Source: Lachnospiraceae bacterium
Lineage (GTDB): Bacteria; Bacillota; Clostridia; Lachnospirales; Lachnospiraceae
Assembly (NCBI GenBank): GCA_015258095.1
Contig: JABZIV010000058.1
Coordinates: 1-8,229 of the forward strand
DNA length: 8,229 nt
Reading direction: 5' to 3'
The translations under genes were made by a program, and so were the position numbers. Shown here in pieces: positions 1 through 5,508 of this stretch (the stretch's first letter is position 1; every line of letters starts with the position of its first letter). The notes beneath the pieces are model-generated. The model was not told where the DNA came from. It saw only the letters and a program-made list of their open reading frames with translations, and did no database searches.

Positions 1-435
1 CTTATGGACAAAGAGAGACACTCGGACATGACTTCGAAGCTCTGCGAATTTCTCGGACTGGACGGCGTACTGCTTACGGAAGAAGGATACGGAAACCCAG
101 ATACCGACCTTATGATGAACTGCAAGAAAACGACACAGCGCGGGGTAAAGGTGGTTCTGATTACAGATGAATTCCCCGGAAAAGACGGAAAGTCCTATTC
201 CCTTGCCGACGTTTGTGATGAAGCGGATACAATGATTTCCTGTGGAAACGGAAACGTGGTAATCCACTTCCCGAAGATGGATAAGGTCATCGGTATGGAG
301 GACTATATCGAAATGCAGATTGGCGGTTGGGTAGGTTGTAAGCATGAGGACGGCTCTTTTGACGCCGAGATTCAGATTATCATAGCATCGACCATCGCCA
401 ACGGCTTCAATACGCTCTGCGCAAGAACTTATTAA
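1..435 (+). CDS. Glycine/sarcosine/betaine reductase protein B, GrdE-type proprotein, C-terminal part (5' truncated)
   Basis: This is the last 144 residues of a GrdE/GrdG/GrdI-class protein, open from the window edge to TAA at 433-435. It aligns without large gaps to residues 285-426 of the complete GrdE at 4218-5498. Shared blocks include DKER, TEEG-GNPDTDL, MNCKK, ITDE, DGKS and SLAD. In this family the proprotein is processed at a cysteine to give two subunits, the C-terminal one carrying a pyruvoyl group that captures the substrate amine. That cysteine (Cys242 in the complete copy) lies upstream of the window here, so processing cannot be checked. About 284 residues are missing. The next gene, a GrdB-type selenoprotein, starts 23 nt downstream, so both are probably one operon. 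The protein is clearly diverged from the second copy, especially in its last 45 residues, which fits a different substrate such as sarcosine (GrdG) or betaine (GrdI). Family assignment is firm; substrate is unknown. The internal ATG at 4 is not a start. Confidence 0.9.
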   Translation, partial: LMDKERHSDMTSKLCEFLGLDGVLLTEEGYGNPDTDLMMNCKKTTQRGVKVVLITDEFPGKDGKSYSLADVCDEADTMISCGNGNVVIHFPKMDKVIGMEDYIEMQIGGWVGCKHEDGSFDAEIQIIIASTIANGFNTLCARTY

Positions 436-445
436 TCGCGAAGAG

Positions 446-450
446 AGGAG
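446..450 (+). promoter_or_regulatory. Ribosome binding site of the first grdB-type gene
   Basis: AGGAG lies 8 nt before ATG 459 and supports that start. Confidence 0.7.
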
Positions 451-458
451 AAAAAAGT

Positions 459-1775
459 ATGGCAAAGAAAATAGTACATTATATTAATCAGTTCTTCGCG
501 GGAATCGGCGGAGAGGAGAAAGCGGATATTGCACCGGAAATCAGAAAAGGTGCCCTTGGACCGGGACTTGCATTGCAAAAAGAACTTGGTGACGGTTATG
601 AAATCGTAGCCACAGTCATCTGTGGAGATAACTATTTCGGATCCAATATAGAGAAGGGGGTAGTCCCCGAGATAGTAGAAATGGTTAAGAAAGAGCATCC
701 GGACGGATTTGTTGCCGGACCCGCTTTCAATGCAGGGCGTTACGGGGTTGCCTGCGGTACGATGGCAAAAGCAGTACAGGATGAACTTGGTATACCGACG
801 GTAACCGGTATGTATGTTGAGAATCCGGGAACCGATATGTTTCATAAAGATATTCATATTATCGAGACAAAAGATTCTTCCGCGGATATGCGTAAAGCGG
901 CACCGAAGATGGCCAGCCTTCTCAAGAAAAAGATAGAGGGTGTTGAAGTTCTTTCTCCTAAAGAAGAAGGGTATATCCCACAAGGTATCCGTGTAAACTA
1001 TTTTAATGAGAGAAGAGGCTCCGAGAGAGCGGTAGAACTTCTGGTCAAGAAGATTAAGGGGGAGGAAATCTACACAGACTATCCGATGCCGAAGATTGAT
1101 CGTGTTGCGCCCGCACCGCCTCTTAAAGATTTGGCGCATGCGAAGATTGCGCTCATTACTTCCGGCGGTGTTGTTCCGCAGGGCAATCCGGATCATATCG
1201 AGTCCAGTAATGCGACAAAGTGGGGGAAGTATTCTATTAAGGGCATGGATCACGCGGATAAAGCGGATTTTACGACTATTCACGGTGGATATGATCGTGC
1301 TTTTGTTATGGAAGATCCGGATCTTTGCATTCCGGTCGATGCGCTTAGAAACCTGGAGAAAGAAGGCGTATTCGGTTCTCTTACCGATTATTTCATTACT
1401 ACAACGGGTACAGGAACAGCAACGAACAGTGCAAAGCGTTTTGCGGAAGAATATGTACCATTATTAAAGGAAGACCATGTTGATGCCGTCATCATGGTCA
1501 GTACGTGAGGAACCTGTACAAGATGCGGTGCATCTATGGTAAAAGAAATTGATCGTGCAGGAATCCCGGTTGTACACGTTTGTACAGTAGTGCCGATTTC
1601 TCTGACAATCGGTGCGAACAGAATTGTTCCGGCTATTGGCATTCCGTATCCTCTTGGCGATCCGACAAAAGGGGAGAAGAAGAGCTATGAAATTCGTGAA
1701 GCTTTGTTAAGACGTGCTCTGAAGACTTTGACTGTACCGGTAAGTGAACAGACCGTTTTCGAAGAGGATTTTTAA
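459..1775 (+). CDS. Selenoprotein B of glycine/sarcosine/betaine reductase family (GrdB/GrdF/GrdH type), Sec-containing, copy 1
   Basis: This is the substrate-binding selenoprotein subunit of a protein-B module. With its GrdE-type partner it activates an amine substrate and passes the carboxymethyl group to selenoprotein A. The reading frame runs from ATG 459 to TAA 1773-1775 (438 residues), interrupted only by TGA at 1506-1508. That TGA is codon 350 and falls in the motif VST-U-GTCTRCGA, so it encodes selenocysteine; U350, C353 and C356 form the family's UxxCxxC site. The frame continues with strong homology to copy 2 (VKxI, AGIPVVHVCT, GANRIVPAI, PLG), so this is not a broken gene. Start choice rests on AGGAG 8 nt upstream and alignment to copy 2 (HYINQFFA / QYINQFFA). 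A perfect hairpin follows the TGA at 1521-1535. Its partner gene lies immediately upstream and a transporter downstream. The substrate may be sarcosine or betaine rather than glycine, because copy 2 is the riboswitch-linked one; this is inference. A standard caller would split it at 1508. Confidence 0.93.
1506..1541 (+). promoter_or_regulatory. UGA Sec codon with bacterial SECIS-like hairpin, copy 1
   Basis: The TGA at 1506-1508 is followed by a perfect 6-bp stem AGATGC (1521-1526) / GCATCT (1530-1535) with loop GGT (1527-1529). A lower pairing ACC (1512-1514) / GGT (1538-1540) is possible. The loop begins 18 nt after the UGA. Bacterial SECIS elements lie directly downstream of the UGA inside the coding region and carry G residues in the apical loop, where SelB binds. 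The second grdB has the same architecture with different stem bases (see 6556-6591). Confidence 0.8.
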
Positions 1776-1820
1776 ACTCTGACAAAGTGTCAATGCAATA
1801 AAAGTTCAATCTCTTTCAAA

Positions 1821-1894
1821 CAGGACGGTCTTAGGGATTCTCCAAAATATGCTTTTGCATTTTACGGTTTCTTCCCTGCCGTCCTGCTTTTTAT
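1821..1894 (+). terminator. Large hairpin with T-tract between grdB copy 1 and transporter (terminator or leaky attenuator)
   Basis: CAGGACGG (1821-1828) pairs exactly with CCGTCCTG (1879-1886), and a T-rich run CTTTTTAT follows (1887-1894). Inside, AGGGA (1833-1837) pairs with TCCCT (1873-1877), and a small hairpin ATGC-TTTT-GCAT sits at 1849-1860. The closing stem plus T-run resembles an intrinsic terminator, but the interior is unusually long (50 nt). It ends only 19 nt before the transporter start, leaving no room for a promoter after it. The transporter must therefore be read by readthrough, or from a promoter upstream of the hairpin. Confidence 0.55.
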
Positions 1895-1913
1895 AAAAGT
1901 AATGGAGAAAATT

Positions 1914-3095
1914 ATGGACAAGAAGAAATTGAGTTTTGGGGCAATTATCGGCTTCTGCGGAGCCTGCATTGCTTTCTATATCGGAGCAGGCTTTGCTACC
2001 ATGCAGGAGGTTATGCAGTATGAAGCCTCCTACGGTACGAAACTTTGGATTGTCATTGCGGTCATTTCCGTAATCTATATCTATACCAACCTTTCCTTCT
2101 CTACAAACGGAAATCGTTTAAAACTTTTAAGAGGAGGAGATATCTACAATCACTATTGCGGAAAATATATTGGCACTTTTTATGATTATTTCTCCGCCTT
2201 CTTCTGCTATATGTGCTTTATCGTAATGTGCGGAGGCGCGAATTCTACAGCGACTCAGCAGTGGGGGCTGCCGAACGGTGTCGGTGCAGTCATTCTCACG
2301 GTGTGTGTTATTGCTACCGCGCTCTTCGGTTTGGACGGCATTCTGAATGCCCTCGGAAAAATCGGCCCGCTCATTATCGTGATTATTCTTTTGGTTTCCG
2401 TCATCAGTGCTATAAACGGAGCAGCTTATCTCAGTAAAAATCTGGAATATGTGAACAGCGGAGCGGCGGAAAATGGAAAGCTTCTCATCAAGAATTTCAT
2501 GGATGCTTCCGGGCAGACAAGAGATATTGCAATTACGCAGGTCGGCAACGGAAATCCGTTTCTTTCCGGCTTCTCCTATGGCGGTTTTGTAATCCTCTGG
2601 TTTGCCGCTTTTCTGGCGGAAGTTGGAGCTAAGAATAAGCTGAAGGAAGTAAACTTTGGAATGCTTCTCTCCACAGTCTTTATTATGGGTACCGCTGTAC
2701 TTGCCAGCTATGCGCTGATCTGCTATATCGGAGAGACCGGGGAAGCGGATATTCCTGCCCTTGTACTTGCGAAGAGCATTTCGCCGATTCTTGCACAGGC
2801 TTTGGCGGTCATTATTTTCTGCGGGATTTATACCACTTCCGTTCCGCTCCTTTGGACAGGCGTTGGGAAAATTTCTAAAGAAGGTACGAAGAAGTACAAG
2901 GTTCTGACGGTAGTGGGCGGTGTGATCGGCTGTGTTGCAGCCTGCTTCCTGCCTTATAAGGGACTGGTTAATGTTCTTTATGGAATGAACGGATATCTCG
3001 GCTTTATCCTGGTCGCTTTCATGATTGTATATGATCTTCGGACAAGGATGAGTAAGACAAAAGGGACTCCTGCGAAGCCGGAGGAGAGTGCATAA
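1914..3095 (+). CDS. YkvI-type integral membrane transporter (APC/LeuT-fold-like)
   Basis: This is a 393-residue polytopic membrane protein with about ten to eleven hydrophobic segments, resembling the YkvI family (COG3949-like) of putative secondary transporters. The first segment (about residues 6-30) carries GAIIGF and IGAGFATMQE, a glycine-broken helix typical of the sodium- or proton-coupled LeuT-fold superfamily. A hydrophilic insert occurs around residues 170-210. The tail is short, charged and proline-rich (KTKGTPAKPEE). ATG 1914 is preferred over in-frame ATG 1902 because GGAG at 1904-1907 lies 6 nt before 1914, whereas nothing resembling a Shine-Dalgarno precedes 1902. It stands 138 nt downstream of the second reductase module's grdB-type gene and on the same strand. 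A role in importing that module's substrate is an attractive inference from position only; betaine and sarcosine systems more often carry BCCT-type carriers. No substrate-determining residue can be named from sequence. Confidence 0.8.
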   Translation: MDKKKLSFGAIIGFCGACIAFYIGAGFATMQEVMQYEASYGTKLWIVIAVISVIYIYTNLSFSTNGNRLKLLRGGDIYNHYCGKYIGTFYDYFSAFFCYMCFIVMCGGANSTATQQWGLPNGVGAVILTVCVIATALFGLDGILNALGKIGPLIIVIILLVSVISAINGAAYLSKNLEYVNSGAAENGKLLIKNFMDASGQTRDIAITQVGNGNPFLSGFSYGGFVILWFAAFLAEVGAKNKLKEVNFGMLLSTVFIMGTAVLASYALICYIGETGEADIPALVLAKSISPILAQALAVIIFCGIYTTSVPLLWTGVGKISKEGTKKYKVLTVVGGVIGCVAACFLPYKGLVNVLYGMNGYLGFILVAFMIVYDLRTRMSKTKGTPAKPEESA

Positions 3096-3117
3096 ATATT
3101 TTTCGATGAAGTAAATG

Positions 3118-3160
3118 AGGGGCTGAAAAAGGAAGCTATGCTTTCATACGGCCCCTTGTT
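3118..3160 (+). terminator. Hairpin after the transporter gene, probable weak terminator
   Basis: AGGGGC (3118-3123) pairs with GCCCCT (3151-3156), and an inner stem GGAAGC (3131-3136) / GCTTTC (3140-3145) has a TAT loop and one G-T wobble. A short, interrupted T-run (TTGTTT) follows. It lies 22 nt after the transporter stop and is immediately followed by the long palindrome at 3163-3217. Confidence 0.5.
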
Positions 3161-3162
3161 TG

Positions 3163-3217
3163 GAAGAGAAAGAGAGAAGAAAGACCGTTGAACGGTCTTT
3201 CTTCTCTCTTTCTCTTC
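3163..3217. repeat. 55-nt near-perfect palindrome (27-nt arms, 1-nt centre), possible bidirectional terminator
   Basis: The left arm (3163-3189) is almost pure purine until its last six bases and ends in GACCGTT. The right arm (3191-3217) starts AACGGTC and is its exact reverse complement; the single central base is G3190. As RNA the inner stem AAAGACCG-TTGAA-CGGTCTTT would be followed by a pyrimidine-rich run, like a terminator whose U-tract is itself paired with the upstream A/G-rich arm. The symmetry would let it act on both strands. No + strand coding begins for nearly 600 nt after it. Function as a terminator is inference. Confidence 0.6.
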
Positions 3218-3568
3218 ATCTTTGGCTATTTTTGACTTTCGTCTCGGGTTATGTATAGAATATACAAAAAGGAAGTGAAAGTAAAATTGAAATTAGAGAT
3301 AGTGCAAGAGATTCATAGAAGAATAGTATAAAAAATAGAGATAGATAAATGCTATAAATAAAATGGAAAAAGGAAAGGCAACGGTAGGATAAGAAGAAAG
3401 AGGAGGTTCTCATTTGGGACGATAAAATCATTTTATATAATCTTTCAAAAAATACTGAGAAAATGGTCGTTTTGACGGAGATGAAGAGCGAAATCATACA
3501 TTTTGCATAAAAAAGCTTTATGAATTTTGTTCATTGCATTTGGCTATAAGTGTTTACTATTTGTTGAA
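3218..3568. other. AT-rich, purine-skewed intergenic region without a recognisable gene
   Basis: The + strand is rich in A and G, with few C residues, and stop codons occur often on that strand. The longest minus-strand open frame (3249-3497) encodes a low-complexity F/L/S/I-rich product and has no ribosome binding site. There is a TATAAT at 3436-3441 with TTGGGA 16 nt before it (3414-3419), overlapping an AT-rich inverted repeat ATAAAA-TCA-TTTTAT (3422-3436). This could be a distal promoter, but AT-rich DNA gives such matches by chance. I see no RNA gene or mobile element here. Confidence 0.5.
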
Positions 3569-3596
3569 TTGAACGGAATTTCTGTTAAAATATAGT
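3569..3596 (+). promoter_or_regulatory. Probable sigma-A promoter of the glycine riboswitch-grdX-grdE-grdB transcript
   Basis: A -35-like TTGAAC (3569-3574) is followed after 16 nt by a -10-like TATAGT (3591-3596). An overlapping alternative is an extended -10 TGtTAAAAT (3583-3591) with TTGAAT at 3564-3569. Either predicts transcription starting near 3597-3604, just ahead of the riboswitch, which is the expected placement. Confidence 0.6.
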
Positions 3597-3616
3597 CAAA
3601 TCAAAAAACAGGTATA

Positions 3617-3708
3617 TCCAGAGAGAGTGTAGACCACCGAAGAGGCAAGTTGCGAGAAGGCAATGAATCTTTCAGGTAAAAGGATGGATGTGCTGTGGGG
3701 ACTCTGAA
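3617..3708 (+). ncRNA. Glycine riboswitch aptamer (gcvT type, single aptamer)
   Basis: The segment carries the conserved glycine-aptamer blocks in order: GAGAG near the 5' end (3621-3625), ACCGAAGAGGCAA (3635-3647), ATCTTTCAGGTAAAAGGA (3667-3684) and GGGGACTCTG (3697-3706). The closing P1 helix is CAGAG (3619-3623) with CTCTG (3702-3706). Only one complete aptamer is seen; no second CCGAAG or CAGGTAAAAGG block lies on either side. The promoter lies just upstream and an intrinsic terminator follows at 3717-3758, ahead of grdX. Family knowledge (gcvT switches are usually ON, and glycine-catabolic genes are induced by glycine) predicts that glycine relieves termination. The switching mechanism itself is not visible, because P1 does not overlap the terminator stem. 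Confidence 0.9.
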
Positions 3709-3716
3709 TCAATGGG

Positions 3717-3758
3717 AAACAGGGGGAGCGGGAATTTTTTTCTCTTCCCCTGTTTTTT
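3717..3758 (+). terminator. Riboswitch expression platform: strong intrinsic terminator upstream of grdX
   Basis: AAACAGGGGGAG (3717-3728) pairs with CTTCCCCTGTTT (3744-3755) over 12 bp, including one G-U wobble. The T-run 3753-3758 follows. It sits 8 nt after the aptamer and 26 nt before the grdX start codon. GGGGA (3697-3701) at the aptamer's 3' end could pair alternatively with TCCCC (3746-3750) of the terminator's right arm, a possible competing fold. Confidence 0.85.
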
Positions 3759-3784
3759 GTTCCATGAAAAGGAGGAGCAAAAAG

Positions 3785-4183
3785 ATGAAGACTCTCGTGA
3801 TTTTAACCAATAATCCGCTGGTGAAGGAAAACTTTCCGAAGAAGTATCCGGACGTCGACGTAGAAGTGGACTACCGTGCGATTTCATTTATGGATGTGCT
3901 TCGCGGAGTAAGAGATTTAGTGCATTCCGGAAGTAAGATTTTAACGCATCCCCTGGATGGCTCCATTAAGCCGAATGAGACGCCGTATGAGTCCGTGCTT
4001 CTTGATAAGACACCGGATGAAGGCTTTGATATGAAGTCTCTCGATTTGATTGAGTATGCGCTGAATACTTGCGAAAAGTTTCCGGATGAGGGACGGGTTC
4101 ATGATGAGAAAGTCGATAAGGACTTTCAGACTTTGGATTGGACTTTGCTCGACAGCGGCTTGGAATCGCTTATGTTGCATTAA
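3785..4183 (+). CDS. grdX: GrdX family protein
   Basis: This 132-residue protein begins MKTLVILTNNPLVKENF and matches my recollection of GrdX, a small conserved protein encoded at the head of glycine reductase operons whose biochemical role is not established. No signal peptide or membrane segment is visible; a Rossmann-like first strand (TLVILTNN) is followed by an acidic, lysine-rich soluble sequence. ATG 3785 is chosen because AAGGAGG (3769-3775) lies 9 nt before it. The in-frame ATGs at 3695 and 3764 lie in the riboswitch and its leader: the first is inside the aptamer and the second sits directly upstream of the Shine-Dalgarno, so neither is credible. It is the first gene behind the glycine riboswitch and terminator, and grdE starts 34 nt after its stop, so it should be co-expressed with protein B. 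Assignment rests on N-terminal similarity, length and context. Confidence 0.85.
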   Translation: MKTLVILTNNPLVKENFPKKYPDVDVEVDYRAISFMDVLRGVRDLVHSGSKILTHPLDGSIKPNETPYESVLLDKTPDEGFDMKSLDLIEYALNTCEKFPDEGRVHDEKVDKDFQTLDWTLLDSGLESLMLH

Positions 4184-4202
4184 TGAAACATAAAGTTTTT
4201 AA

Positions 4203-4210
4203 AAGGAGGG
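4203..4210 (+). promoter_or_regulatory. Strong ribosome binding site deciding the TTG start of grdE
   Basis: AAGGAGGG lies 7 nt before TTG 4218. No ATG or GTG with comparable spacing exists in that frame, so TTG is the start. Confidence 0.8.
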
Positions 4211-4217
4211 AAAGAAA

Positions 4218-5498
4218 TTGAAACTGGAATTAGGCAAGATTTTCATTAAAGACATCCAGTTCGCAGACACAACGGAGATTAAAGATCACGTTCTCTATGT
4301 GTCTAAGAAAGAACTTGAGGAGGTCTTCCTCACAGAAGAGAAAATCAAAGAAGTAGAATTCGATATCGCAAAACCCGGCGAGTCGGTTCGTATTACTCCG
4401 GTAAAGGACGTTATTGAGCCGAGAGTGAAGGTAGAAGGAAAGGGTGGCGTTTTCCCGGGCGTGATTTCTTCTGTTGAGACAGTTGGATCCGGAAAGACCT
4501 ATTGCTTGAAGGGTATGGCAGTGGTTACTGCAGGACCGATTGTCGGTTTCCAGGAGGGAATTATCGACATGAGCGGTCTTGGCGCAGAGTATACTCCGTT
4601 CTCGAAGACGCTGAACCTGACCTGCGTATGCAAGCCGGTAGAGGGTACAGAGTCTCATGCCTATGAGCAGGCCGTTCGTATGGCGGGACTGAAGACGGCA
4701 ACCTTCATTGCAGAGAAGGCGAAGGAGTTAACTCCGGATGAGACCAAGGTGTATGAGACATTGGATTTGATGGAAGGGGCGAAGGCATTCCCGGATCTTC
4801 CGAGAGTCGGCTATGTACAGATGTTACAGTCTCAGGGACTTCTCCATGATACCTATGTATACGGCGTAGATGCGAAGAAGATTCTCCCGACCATTCTTTA
4901 TCCTACAGAGGATATGGACGGCGCTATCATCTCCGGCAACTGTGTATCTGCCTGCGATAAGAACCCGACCTATGTGCACGAGAACAACCCGGTTATAGAG
5001 GACCTTTTCGAGGAACACGGCAAGACCATCAACTTCGTAGCGCATATCATCACAAACGAGAACGTGTACCTTGCGGATAAGGAGCGTTCCTCCAACCAGA
5101 CTGCAAAGCTCTGCAAGATGCTTCACCTGGATGCGGTTATTATTACCGAGGAAGGATTCGGTAACCCGGATACCGACCTGATTATGAACTGTAAGAAGAT
5201 TGAAGCCGAGGGTATCAAGACGGTTATCATCACGGATGAGTATGCAGGACGGGATGGAAAGTCACAGTCTCTTGCCGATGCGGATGTAGCGGCTAACGCA
5301 CTGATTACCGGCGGTAATGCAAACCAGCTGGTTACACTTCCGAAGCTCGATAAGCTGATTGGTACATTAGATTATGTAACAAAGATTGCCGGTGCGAGTG
5401 ATACCACCTTGAAGCCGGACGGTTCTCTTGAAGTAGAACTGCAAGTTATTACCGGGGCAACATCCGAGGTTGGTTTCAACAAGCTTAGTGCAAGATAA
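4218..5498 (+). CDS. grdE: Glycine reductase component B proprotein GrdE (pyruvoyl-subunit precursor)
   Basis: This is the 426-residue precursor of the two non-selenium subunits of protein B. In the family the proprotein is cleaved before a cysteine, which becomes a pyruvoyl (carbonyl) group that binds the glycine amine as a Schiff base. The processing site is visible as SGN-CVSACDKN, with the cysteine at residue 242 (codon 4941-4943), the expected place. It divides the protein into parts of about 241 and 185 residues. The N-terminus LELGKIFIKDIQF and the C-terminal TEEGFGNPDTDL, MNCKK and ITDEYAGRDGKS blocks fit GrdE. The start is TTG, supported by AAGGAGGG 7 nt upstream. It follows grdX by 34 nt, and its stop codon overlaps the Shine-Dalgarno of grdB, so the two are probably translationally coupled at matched levels. 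Linkage to a glycine riboswitch favours glycine as substrate. Length is normal for the family and there are no frameshifts. Confidence 0.95.
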   Translation: MKLELGKIFIKDIQFADTTEIKDHVLYVSKKELEEVFLTEEKIKEVEFDIAKPGESVRITPVKDVIEPRVKVEGKGGVFPGVISSVETVGSGKTYCLKGMAVVTAGPIVGFQEGIIDMSGLGAEYTPFSKTLNLTCVCKPVEGTESHAYEQAVRMAGLKTATFIAEKAKELTPDETKVYETLDLMEGAKAFPDLPRVGYVQMLQSQGLLHDTYVYGVDAKKILPTILYPTEDMDGAIISGNCVSACDKNPTYVHENNPVIEDLFEEHGKTINFVAHIITNENVYLADKERSSNQTAKLCKMLHLDAVIITEEGFGNPDTDLIMNCKKIEAEGIKTVIITDEYAGRDGKSQSLADADVAANALITGGNANQLVTLPKLDKLIGTLDYVTKIAGASDTTLKPDGSLEVELQVITGATSEVGFNKLSAR

Positions 5499-5508
5499 GG
5501 AGAAAGAA

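Noticed and set aside
432..1283. Long minus-strand open frame of 283 codons antisense to grdB copy 1
   Set aside because: It lies wholly opposite a conserved selenoprotein gene, has an Arg/Cys/Asn-rich composition and no recognisable family; an equivalent shadow occurs opposite copy 2.
1536..1775. Separate small gene starting at ATG 1536 (and likewise 6586-6816)
   Set aside because: Both lie in frame with the upstream selenoprotein and carry its conserved C-terminal domain. The ATG falls within the SECIS region and has no ribosome binding site, so these are the post-Sec parts of grdB.
1780..1792. TGACA-AAG-TGTCA inverted repeat after grdB copy 1, as an operator
   Set aside because: Five-base arms with no second copy in the window and no matching promoter; too short to support a claim.
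3422..3441. Promoter with TATAAT at 3436-3441 reading towards grdX
   Set aside because: It is weak at -35, lies 160 nt upstream of the riboswitch, and sits in AT-rich DNA where such boxes arise by chance. The 3569-3596 promoter fits the riboswitch position better.
3249..3497. Minus-strand open frame of 82 codons in the AT-rich gap
   Set aside because: The product is low-complexity (F, L, S, I), there is no Shine-Dalgarno ahead of its start, and it reflects the purine skew of the other strand.
3695..3784. Longer N-terminus for grdX starting at ATG 3695 or 3764
   Set aside because: This would place coding sequence across the riboswitch aptamer and terminator. The Shine-Dalgarno at 3769-3775 serves ATG 3785.
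5470..5508. Upstream TTG start for grdB copy 2 overlapping the end of grdE
   Set aside because: There is no suitable Shine-Dalgarno, and the extra 13 residues are absent from copy 1; ATG 5509 has a well-spaced AAGGAG.
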